A stretch of 64,000 bases of DNA, from positions 28,213-92,212 of the IMG/VR virus record IMGVR_UViG_3300036985_002432; one strand, 5' to 3'. A program made the translations under genes and the position numbers. This document shows positions 11,201 through 18,759 of the stretch, in pieces; positions within the stretch are counted from its first letter, which is position 1; each line of letters begins with the position of its first letter. Source of the DNA: a virus. The notes beneath the pieces were generated by a model. It was not told where the DNA came from. It was given only the letters and a program-made list of their open reading frames with translations, and made no database searches.

Positions 11201-12705
11201 AAGAAGAACCTAATACAGAAGAAATGCCACCAATGGTAAATACTGCTGGACCAATGATTGGTGCTGAAGATATGGTACAAGAATATGAACAACCTTTTTC
11301 AGAAAAAGTTGATTTAATGAATTCTCAATTACAAGTTCCTGATTATTATCCTAATTCAATGGGTGATAGATTAACTCAAGAACAAGTAAGTCAAAATTTA
11401 AATGAAAATTTACAAGGTGTAGGATATATGCCGGAAAATGAATTATTAAATTATGATCATTATGATTCATCAAATGATTTTAAATTAGATCCAATTACTA
11501 ATAAACCAGTAATTAGACAAAGAATTAATAGACGTAATACAAATCCATCTAGTAATAATAGAGTAACTACTAATAATAATAATAATAATAATAGAGCAGT
11601 TAATAATAAATCTGATGATGCACCTATTGAAAAAGTAAATTCAAATGTATCAAAAACAACTTTAACACCAAAACAACAAAAAGCAGATCAAGAATATAAA
11701 AGAAAACAAGTAGAACAAGAAGCAAGATCATATATAGTTCCTGAAGGTTCTAATCCTATTTATAATAATTCTGATGAAGTAATTTCAGATGTAGCTAAAC
11801 GACAAGAACAAGCTCAAAAAAGTTTTAGACAAGCTCAAGAAAAGTTTAAAAAAACATATGGTATTGATCAATCTACATTAGAAATGTATTTAAATGTAGA
11901 AAATACAGATCAAGCTAGATCAATGGAAAAAGCTTACCCACAATTAAAACAAGCAGCTATTAAATATAAACCAGTATATACTAGACAAGCTCAAGAAAAA
12001 GCTGTACAAGATATTTTTAATAGAGCAACAACAATGTTCCAACGTCAATATGGTGGTAATGCACTTCCTAAAGCTCAATTTGGCCCTCCTGAAGATATAC
12101 CATTTGGATATTTTAAAGATCCTAATGGAACAGGAGTTTATAGAAATTTAGCCGGTGAAATTTATAAACCTAAAACTAATCTTGAAGGTAATACAGATAA
12201 GTTAATGGGTAATGAATTTACTCAAGAAGGTAATGGATTAACTACAGACAAATCTATGGGTTTTGATTCATCTGGTACTGGTTATAGAAATGAAGGTTTA
12301 TTATCTGATGAAGAAAAACAAGCAGGTGCTATGAATAAAGTATCTCAAAAGTTTAAGAATAAACAAGAGTGGAATATAGATGCTAAAGGTGCATTAGATT
12401 TTGGTAATATGGCTGGTAATAAACTAGCTGGATTTTTAGAAAGATCTCAACAAGCTAAACAAAATAGAAACATGGGTAGTAAATATGATGCTTCTAATTT
12501 GTATGCACAAACAGATGAAAGAGATAGAGGTACCTATGGTCAAGAAGGTGATTTTAAACCAAATGAAACTGGATTTAAAGGTGTAGTTAAGTATGGTGGC
12601 TACATGGAAGAAGGTGGTAGTTATGAAGAAGGTGGTGACACTTGGATGTCTGAAGAACAAATACAACAGTTCTTGGCTGAAGGTGGTGAATTAGAATTTG
12701 TTTAA
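8236..12705 (+). CDS. Large Gln/Asn-rich internal virion protein
   Basis: A 1,489-aa low-complexity protein, rich in Gln, Asn, Glu and Gly, with long acidic and coiled-coil-prone stretches (Gln/Glu-rich around 30-150; Glu/Lys-rich around 390-440 and 670-710) and a run of Asn codons near residue 1115. Gly-Gly-centred motifs recur: YFQEGG near the N-terminus, EAQFGGWG near 288, SNGGLYRF near 635 and GGNALPKAQFG near 1272-1285. The C-terminus ends EEQIQQFLAEGGELEFV, matching the acidic end motif of the upstream 1190-aa protein. No enzyme motif is visible. It lies between virion proteins, with its own promoter-like motif upstream, so it is probably a virion cargo or structural protein. Confidence 0.55.
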   Translation: MKRRVRIYKAGGQHGSYINKTAQYFQEGGMQMQEEVAPEEQPAQEPSDEQVITFIMQTLSQPNGSIEQAKQQLVQANINPARITQLSEAALEYINQQQDIALAEATGNEEDAAAMQLEQDANDRAVAEEEQAAQQAAQNQEMYAQSEESAVDPNENDDSSAAYMRSGGMPNKRAYISNFIKLAKKQEGGDTEESKSDIKTDIPVGGRVEKVSKFHNALKSTANNVALKEQAEKQYEQQMQQMQQMPPQGYAQDGGDTESGVSDFDPYHNLEHYSGAFEHSMPFNALTEAQFGGWGHGRERRAARRMNRMMPQGFNQMANIMGNMGNQMINPFMQQQMNSLAQFMPNQGNLGLANIDVRRTGIFGRPKEYTINFNTASPVTIKDVADTKKQEINNAETTKKEVEETVKEEETNTATTKNAEVEKTADELPEESDITVTTNEVKRNSGKNLSGGNENVNVIGNGTGIMPIPEQQPIQSKGVIQNAINKANQYPSIGTNQNITPITGAKVGPFDFTKIANVGQGMGNVLAQTVQDKAKAEKIAKWKEHLRQEKINALPFLEKQMWYAQHPEDKPKIKPGKKPISTSNNGVIKWQQGGFTDPNSGLYKFMGGGEDMDQANLDYSDSKNISTPYFSNGGLYRFQKEGEVTDENTCLPGMTGCFPQGSAGNKEVVELTEDEKAAKVIADKEAADKLVASKIASDKLAAETARNAYIDEQMKKGNNTNGNIDYENFNYAQQYLQNLGLGANNPFSFISRGNNWNKAIGSPYGTGTLNPISGMIGPNAQVSSINVDKTRMFGPNKGAPKKFTVNYNVPGQPGINASGTPQSYVGSDGQTHWMNNGNQSSKGNQETGRKRPVADMLLRSRVPGLQQLGAKMYPWENNNTSESMSGLHDKGDEAYKEHFGHYPGEEKISTKFIHPTQDQLENETYGPIPGSTPETDSGYQLDAEGMRAIPQYESPYSKLQTRPLERFTNTPELVPMNFPGVGSNYRERQEEPNTEEMPPMVNTAGPMIGAEDMVQEYEQPFSEKVDLMNSQLQVPDYYPNSMGDRLTQEQVSQNLNENLQGVGYMPENELLNYDHYDSSNDFKLDPITNKPVIRQRINRRNTNPSSNNRVTTNNNNNNNRAVNNKSDDAPIEKVNSNVSKTTLTPKQQKADQEYKRKQVEQEARSYIVPEGSNPIYNNSDEVISDVAKRQEQAQKSFRQAQEKFKKTYGIDQSTLEMYLNVENTDQARSMEKAYPQLKQAAIKYKPVYTRQAQEKAVQDIFNRATTMFQRQYGGNALPKAQFGPPEDIPFGYFKDPNGTGVYRNLAGEIYKPKTNLEGNTDKLMGNEFTQEGNGLTTDKSMGFDSSGTGYRNEGLLSDEEKQAGAMNKVSQKFKNKQEWNIDAKGALDFGNMAGNKLAGFLERSQQAKQNRNMGSKYDASNLYAQTDERDRGTYGQEGDFKPNETGFKGVVKYGGYMEEGGSYEEGGDTWMSEEQIQQFLAEGGELEFV

Positions 12706-12715
12706 AAATATAGTT

Positions 12716-15019
12716 ATGTATCATAAAGTAAGAATAACCAAATTACCAGGTAAAGCTAGAGGTGGTAAAATTAATGGTAATAGAATAGTACCAAATCAAT
12801 CACTTAGTTTTGGTGGAGCAGATATGAAGTCTGGTCCTAAAAATATTAGTGTAGCTAATACTATCTCAGCAGTACCACGGAATCAAGCTAATTTAGAGGC
12901 TGAAGGAGGGGAAACTGTTTATGGTGACATTAATGGGGATGGTATGGCAGAACACCTTGTGATTAAAGGGCCAAGACATTCATCCGGTGGTGTTCCATTA
13001 AATCTTCCTGATGATACTTTTATCTTTAGTGATACTAGAAGTATGCGTCTTAAAGATCCTAATATGTTAGCACAATTTGGTAAGAGTGTAAAAAAAGGTC
13101 AGTCATATACTCCAGCAGAATTAGCTAAACAATATGATTTAAGTAAGTATAGAAAAATGTTACAAGATCCTGAGTCAGGTGATCTTGAAAGAAAAACTGC
13201 AGAGATAATGATCCGTAACTATACTATGAAGTTAGGAGCATTAGCATTAGCACAAGAAAGTAAAAAAGGCTTTCCTCAAGGTATACCAGAAGTGGCTAGA
13301 CCATACATGGATGCTAATGATATTAAAGATGAAGACTTAATACCAAAGTTAGCTCAAGAACAAGAACAACAATCTGCTGAAGAAGAAGGTGCTGAGCAAG
13401 GTGAAGAACAGAATCCAGAAGAAGAAATGATGGAAGCTCCAGAGCAAATGCCTAATGGAGAACAAGTTGCTATGCCTCAAGAAATGCAACAACCAATGGC
13501 TCAATATGGATATCAAATGACTGAAGATACAATGCCTTTTAATCCAGGTTATATGTATCCAGAATATGAAACATATGAGCAAACACCAACTCAATATGCT
13601 AGAGGAGGTTCTTTGCCTAAAGCACAGGATGGTGCAGCAACTCCTCCATATGGAATGGATGAAGCATATACTCCTAAAGGTGTAGTAAGATTAAATCAAT
13701 ATAGAGTTAAATACGGTCTTCCTCCAATTGGTGGTAAAGGTAAACCACTTACTAAAGCAGATATTAAAAAAGCTGCAGGTGAAATGCAACAAGTTATTAT
13801 TGAAAAAAATCCTGAGTTAGTATTACACTATATTCAAAATAAAAGTCATGCACCAAGTAATGCTATTAAGCAAAAATTAGGTGTAAAAACAAATGCTGAT
13901 ATTGCTAAAAAATTAAAAGAAGGAAAAATAAAAGCTTCTGATATTACCAGTGCATATAAAGATGACCAATGGTGGTACCGTGCTATTGATACTCAATCTA
14001 AAGTTTTATCAAAGGCTGACTATGAAGCAAAAATGAAACAAGAAAATGCAATTTTACAAGGTGATAAAAAATATTTTAATGAAGATCCTAGTAATCCAGA
14101 AATGTATACTGAATATACAATGGCTGAAGATGCACCTATTGTAACTGAAGAAGAAAAAGATATTGAAGTTATTGATAGAGGAGATGATGCTGAAGAACTT
14201 GATATAGAAGACGCACCAAGAAACGTTGATGCTCAATGGATGACACCAGATAAAATAAATTTTTATGGTGCTATGAAAGATAAGTCAAGAATTAAAAAGT
14301 TTATGCCTTGGGCTCCAAGAACAGAGTTAGAAGTACCAACTATGACTTACTTAGATCCTACTAGAGAGTTAGGTCAACAAAGTGAATATGCAAACTTAAT
14401 GGCACAGCAATTAGGTCAGTTTACAGGACCTCAAGCTTTTGCATCTAATATGTCTAGTATTCAAGGAACTGGTGCTGAACAAGCAGCAAATACTTTATCA
14501 AGAATTAATAATGCTAATGTATCTGCATCTAATTCATTTGCACAAAATGCTGCCAATATTAGAAACCAAGAACAAGGTATTAATCAAACTTCAGCACAAA
14601 CATTATATGATCAGAATACAATGGCTGATCAACAATTCTTAAATGCTAAAATTGCAGCAGATCAAAATGTAAGACAAGCATTTGGAACTGGTTGGAAAAA
14701 TGCATCTAACTTAGCTTTAACTAATGGATTGTATTCACAATATGATATAGATCCTAGAACTGGTAACTTATGGTTTGAAGGTGGTAAAGATATTGTACCT
14801 ACTCATTCACAAGCAATTTCAGAAAGAGCAATGGAAATACATGATGGTGGAGTAGATGATTGGAAAATTGCATATCAAATGGCTAAAGATGAATATAATC
14901 AAAATGATGTAGCTGCAGTTGATATGGAAGAAATCATGAATAACACATTAAAAAAAGGTGGTCAAGCAAACATGGGTTATGTTATGGGGTCAAATGTATT
15001 TCCCTTTATGTTTTACTAA
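12716..15019 (+). CDS. Conserved Bacteroidota-phage virion structural protein
   Basis: ATG at 12716 is chosen over an in-frame TTG at 12698 that would overlap the previous gene; this gives 767 aa. The N-terminal 200 residues hold the most conserved-looking segment (NLEAEGGETVYGDINGDG, then KGPRHSSGGVPLNLPDDTF), a signature I associate with structural proteins of crAss-like and other Bacteroidota phages. A Glu/Gln-rich acidic stretch (about 210-260) and the motif ARGGSLPKAQDG (about 295-306) follow. A helical, Ala/Gln-rich segment lies near 540-660. There is no catalytic motif. Neighbours suggest it is part of the capsid cargo or tail. The stop is followed by a perfect palindrome. Confidence 0.6.
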   Translation: MYHKVRITKLPGKARGGKINGNRIVPNQSLSFGGADMKSGPKNISVANTISAVPRNQANLEAEGGETVYGDINGDGMAEHLVIKGPRHSSGGVPLNLPDDTFIFSDTRSMRLKDPNMLAQFGKSVKKGQSYTPAELAKQYDLSKYRKMLQDPESGDLERKTAEIMIRNYTMKLGALALAQESKKGFPQGIPEVARPYMDANDIKDEDLIPKLAQEQEQQSAEEEGAEQGEEQNPEEEMMEAPEQMPNGEQVAMPQEMQQPMAQYGYQMTEDTMPFNPGYMYPEYETYEQTPTQYARGGSLPKAQDGAATPPYGMDEAYTPKGVVRLNQYRVKYGLPPIGGKGKPLTKADIKKAAGEMQQVIIEKNPELVLHYIQNKSHAPSNAIKQKLGVKTNADIAKKLKEGKIKASDITSAYKDDQWWYRAIDTQSKVLSKADYEAKMKQENAILQGDKKYFNEDPSNPEMYTEYTMAEDAPIVTEEEKDIEVIDRGDDAEELDIEDAPRNVDAQWMTPDKINFYGAMKDKSRIKKFMPWAPRTELEVPTMTYLDPTRELGQQSEYANLMAQQLGQFTGPQAFASNMSSIQGTGAEQAANTLSRINNANVSASNSFAQNAANIRNQEQGINQTSAQTLYDQNTMADQQFLNAKIAADQNVRQAFGTGWKNASNLALTNGLYSQYDIDPRTGNLWFEGGKDIVPTHSQAISERAMEIHDGGVDDWKIAYQMAKDEYNQNDVAAVDMEEIMNNTLKKGGQANMGYVMGSNVFPFMFY

Positions 15020-15022
15020 ACC

Positions 15023-15045
15023 TTATAAGTTTAGTAAACTTATAA
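15023..15045 (+). terminator. Perfect palindrome, possible terminator
   Basis: An 11-base arm (TTATAAGTTTA) is repeated inverted around a single G, starting 3 bases after the stop at 15019, and AATTTTAATATATTT follows. It occupies the same place relative to a promoter-like motif as the palindrome at 8191-8202. It may terminate the upstream transcript or stabilise its 3' end. The low GC of the stem makes efficiency doubtful. Confidence 0.4.
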
Positions 15046-15053
15046 AATTTTAA

Positions 15054-15068
15054 TATATTTACAATATA
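15054..15068 (+). promoter_or_regulatory. Candidate late promoter, TATATTTACAATATA
   Basis: This is identical in 14 of 15 positions to the motif at 8211-8225. It sits 14 bases before the ATG of the GIY-YIG gene. If the endonuclease gene is an insertion, this promoter would originally have served the 1012-aa virion gene that now starts at 15721. Confidence 0.45.
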
Positions 15069-15082
15069 GATAAAGATTAATT

Positions 15083-15718
15083 ATGGCAACGTATTTACAG
15101 TCAAGTCCCGGAATATATAAAATCACTAGTATGACTAATGGTAAGATATATGTTGGTTGTGCTTCTAATGTAAGAACTAGAATAAATGGACATCTTTATG
15201 ATTTAAGAAGAGAAAAACATAAAAACAGTTATTTACAAAAAGCATGGCTTAAGTATGGTGAAGAGAGTTTTGTTTTTGAAATAATTGAAAAATGTGATAT
15301 AACTGATTTACATGTTAGAGAACACTATTGGGTTAATAAATTTAATTGTCTAGATAGATCTATTGGTTATAATCTAAAACCAACAGATCCTAATGGGTGT
15401 TCTATTCATTCTGAAGAAACAAAAGAAAAATTAAGACAAGCTAATAAAGGTAAAAAACCTTCAGCACTATGTATTCAAAAACTTAAAGAAAGAACTCTTT
15501 CTTCAGAACATAAAGAAATAATGAGAAAGTCAAGAGAAGGTATAGATTATACAAAATTACATAGAGAAAAAAGAGGAAAAAAGGTTATAGACCAATCAAC
15601 AGGAATTATATATACTTCATTAGCTGAAGTTTGTGAATTACTTGGAATAACTAAAGGTTCTTTTTCAAGAATACTATTAGGAAAAAGAAAAAATAAAACA
15701 ACTTTTAAATACTTATAA
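15083..15718 (+). CDS. GIY-YIG homing endonuclease with NUMOD domains
   Basis: A 211-aa free-standing homing endonuclease. GIY is at residues 10-12 and the YIG equivalent, YVG, at 23-25. R33 and E80 fit the catalytic Arg and metal-binding Glu of the family. A NUMOD3-like segment (about 103-125, EETKEKLRQANKGKK) and a NUMOD1-like C-terminal DNA-binding helix region (about 165-205) complete the SegA/I-TevI-like layout. It sits between two virion genes with only 2 bases before the next ATG. Its first five residues, MATYL, are the same as those of the downstream 1012-aa protein, which suggests insertion at that gene's 5' end. Likely a selfish element that spreads by cutting uninterrupted relatives. 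Confidence 0.88.
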   Translation: MATYLQSSPGIYKITSMTNGKIYVGCASNVRTRINGHLYDLRREKHKNSYLQKAWLKYGEESFVFEIIEKCDITDLHVREHYWVNKFNCLDRSIGYNLKPTDPNGCSIHSEETKEKLRQANKGKKPSALCIQKLKERTLSSEHKEIMRKSREGIDYTKLHREKRGKKVIDQSTGIIYTSLAEVCELLGITKGSFSRILLGKRKNKTTFKYL

Positions 15719-15720
15719 CC

Positions 15721-18700
15721 ATGGCGACCTATTTAAGTGGTGTGACAGATTATATACCACAGTTTCAACCCTTTCAACCGGATTTGAATTTCTATAATAA
15801 TGTGTTACAAACAAAGCAAACACAATATGATAGTAACTATAAACAATTAAATAAAATTTATGGTAACTATTTTTATGCTGATTTGACACATGGAGATAAT
15901 ATTCAAAGAAAAGAAGAACTGTTAAAAAATATTGATGTCAGCCTTAAAAAAGTATCTGGCCTTGATTTATCATTGGAACAAAATGTAACTCAAGCAACTC
16001 AAGTTTTTAAACCATTTTATGAAGATCAATATCTTATGAAAGATATGGCCTTTACAAAAAACTATACAGCACAAAGAAATAGAGCTGAAGGTTTAAAGAA
16101 TTCAACAGATGAAGAAAAACGTGGGATGTATTGGGCTGATGGTGTTGCTGCATTAGATTTTCAAAGAGAAGAATTTAAAGAATCTAATATAGGAGATACA
16201 CTTAATATGGCAAATGCTAGTTACACTAACTATATTAATGTTCAAGAAAAAGCAATGAAGTTAACTAAAGAAGCTGGTTTATCAATTGAATCAGTAGACT
16301 TTAGTACAGATGGTAAATATATTGTTACAACTAAAAATGGTGAACAGTTAATGGAACCATTAAGTAAATTACTTGAATCTCAATTAGGATCAGATCCTGC
16401 TATTCAAGAAGTTTATAGAACACAAGCCTATGTAAATAGAAAAACATATGCTGCAGGTAATGCTGCTCAATTTGGTGGTGATAAGAATGCTGCTGAAATG
16501 AAATATCTTGAGACTAACTTTAACATGCTTAAAGCTCAACAACAAAAAAGATATGAGTCATTACAAGATGATTCAAAATCATATGAATCTAGAATTAAAG
16601 ATATACAAAAACAAATTGATGCTGGTAGTAAAAATCCAGACTTACCTAAATCTTTAGCAAGTTTACAACAGGGTAAACAAATAAATGATGATGTACTTGC
16701 AAGAATACAAAAAGATAATGACTCTTTAAAGACAGATGAAAAAACTGCTACTACAACTACTGGATTTGTAAATCCTTATGGTGATATTAAATCATTAAGA
16801 TGGAAAGTAGATAATGCTATGGCATCAATTTTAATGGAAAAAGATCTTGATGAGTCAGCTCAAATATTTGCTTTTAGAGATGCTAAACAAAGTATGGTAG
16901 CAGATCCATTTGCAGTAAGTGCACAGAATCATTCATATAGAATGCAAGAAGTTGCTTCTGCTAATGCAAGTAGAGAAAGAGTTGCTGCTATTAATAATGC
17001 AGCTGCTGATAAAAGAGCAAAGAATACATGGGATTTAAGTACAGGTGCATATCATTATGATACAGAAAAATATATTAAAGATGCTAATGGTGATGATATA
17101 TTAAATCCTAATTATAATCAAGTTGTACCAAATGAATCTTATAGTAATACATTTAGTGAGTTTGAAGATAAAGATATTGCAACTGGAGAGATAAATGTTA
17201 AAAATTTAAGTAGAACAATTTCTCAAAGACAAACAGATCAATATGCTGTACCTTATATGCAACAGTCATTAGCTTTATTAGATAAGTTAGTAACAGAAGG
17301 TGTAATGACTAAAGATCAAGCTAACAAAATATTACATACTGAAAAAGATAAAACTATGACAATTGAGAAGTTCAATAAAGGACTTCAAGGTAATTCAGAA
17401 TATTTTTTAAGAAATACAGTAGGTACAAATAGTTTAACTTGGATTAATAAAAAATTAAATTGGTGGGTAAAAAATAATAAAAGTGTAAGTGCTATTACTA
17501 AAGATGGTATTCCTGGTTATTCAAAAGCAAATGCTGACTTTAATAATTACATAGGTTATCTTGATGAAGATAAGAAATGGAGAAAAGACAGTTCAAAATT
17601 AGTTGAAGATAAACTTAAGTCTCAAGGATTAAAAAATGCACAATATTTATATAAACCTGATGGAACATTAAGAAGTGAAGCTGAATTTATGAAAGTTCTG
17701 CCTAAAGAAAGTAGAGAAGCTATAAATAACAAAGCAAACAAAGCTGCCGTAGATTATCTTACAGGTTTTTCTTTTGATAAAACTTGGACAGGTATTAAAG
17801 AAATATCTAAAATAGCACTAGCTACAACTACTATGAATACAGCTCCAGCAGAACTTGCTAAGGCACTTGCTAATTTACCGGTTGCTCAGCGTGAAGCATA
17901 TAAAAGAAAAATTGAAGAAGCTAAAAAAGAAGCAGGAGGTTATGAAGCTTTACTAAGTGCAGCTGGTAAATCATATTCATCAGCAACTATGAAAAAAGTT
18001 CCACCAGGTATAAGTAGTATTGGTGAAATGAGTGGAGCTGGAGTATTTACTCCAAGTAGACAATCTATTAATGTAGCTCCATTAGCATTTGGTACTAAAG
18101 GAAATGGTTACTTTCATGAATTTGCAAGAGACTTTAGAAAAATAGATTTTGCAACATCTGGTATTAGCTTCCATGGAACAAGTAGTACTAAAGATACTGA
18201 TGCAGGTAAAGCAATGATAAATGCTATGATTTCAGCAATGAATGATACTAAAAGTAAATTTAAACCCTTTAAAATGAGTAGTCAAGCAATTGCTGGAGGA
18301 TCAAGTAATAAAGGTGCAATGATATTACATCCTGATGCCGAATGGTTACAAAATTATATGAAAAGTGAAAAAGGTACAGCTGGACTTATAACTGCAGATG
18401 ATTATAATGCCATATTAACAAATGGTATTAGTGTTGTAAGTGATTCAAAAAACTGGACAAATGGTTTATATACTTCATCTTATTTAGATCCACTTCAATC
18501 TGTTGTAGAATCTAATCCTAATGGTTATGAATGGAATGATCCTTATGGTAACTATAATATGAAGATTAAAAAGAATACAATGGGCACTGGTGATTATAAT
18601 ATTCAAAGAACTTATAGATTATTAAATCAAGAAACAGGACAATATGAAGAAGTTTCAACTTTAAATAATACTAGTGTAATTGGTAATAATTTATCTAATG

Positions 18701-18759
18701 TTCAAAGAGGTATGTTTAATGAATCAGAAGAAGTAAGAACATATAATCAAGGATACTAA
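15721..18759 (+). CDS. crAss-like virion protein, function unknown
   Basis: A 1,012-aa protein starting MATYLSGVTDYIPQFQPFQP. It is largely alpha-helical and charged, with probable coiled coils near 255-330 (KAQQQKRYESLQDDSKSYES onward) and an Ala/Arg-rich helix near 410-440. There is no signal peptide or recognised enzyme motif. It directly precedes the giant RNA polymerase-region genes, and its stop overlaps the ATG of the next gene, so it is probably translated with them and packaged as a cargo or ejection protein. ATG 15721 is supported because the short gap after the endonuclease leaves no better start. Confidence 0.55.
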   Translation: MATYLSGVTDYIPQFQPFQPDLNFYNNVLQTKQTQYDSNYKQLNKIYGNYFYADLTHGDNIQRKEELLKNIDVSLKKVSGLDLSLEQNVTQATQVFKPFYEDQYLMKDMAFTKNYTAQRNRAEGLKNSTDEEKRGMYWADGVAALDFQREEFKESNIGDTLNMANASYTNYINVQEKAMKLTKEAGLSIESVDFSTDGKYIVTTKNGEQLMEPLSKLLESQLGSDPAIQEVYRTQAYVNRKTYAAGNAAQFGGDKNAAEMKYLETNFNMLKAQQQKRYESLQDDSKSYESRIKDIQKQIDAGSKNPDLPKSLASLQQGKQINDDVLARIQKDNDSLKTDEKTATTTTGFVNPYGDIKSLRWKVDNAMASILMEKDLDESAQIFAFRDAKQSMVADPFAVSAQNHSYRMQEVASANASRERVAAINNAAADKRAKNTWDLSTGAYHYDTEKYIKDANGDDILNPNYNQVVPNESYSNTFSEFEDKDIATGEINVKNLSRTISQRQTDQYAVPYMQQSLALLDKLVTEGVMTKDQANKILHTEKDKTMTIEKFNKGLQGNSEYFLRNTVGTNSLTWINKKLNWWVKNNKSVSAITKDGIPGYSKANADFNNYIGYLDEDKKWRKDSSKLVEDKLKSQGLKNAQYLYKPDGTLRSEAEFMKVLPKESREAINNKANKAAVDYLTGFSFDKTWTGIKEISKIALATTTMNTAPAELAKALANLPVAQREAYKRKIEEAKKEAGGYEALLSAAGKSYSSATMKKVPPGISSIGEMSGAGVFTPSRQSINVAPLAFGTKGNGYFHEFARDFRKIDFATSGISFHGTSSTKDTDAGKAMINAMISAMNDTKSKFKPFKMSSQAIAGGSSNKGAMILHPDAEWLQNYMKSEKGTAGLITADDYNAILTNGISVVSDSKNWTNGLYTSSYLDPLQSVVESNPNGYEWNDPYGNYNMKIKKNTMGTGDYNIQRTYRLLNQETGQYEEVSTLNNTSVIGNNLSNVQRGMFNESEEVRTYNQGY

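Noticed and set aside
11560-11600. Run of AAT codons near the Asn stretch of the 1489-aa gene as a regulatory repeat
   Set aside because: It is in frame, encodes a poly-Asn linker typical of this low-complexity protein and has no counterpart elsewhere.
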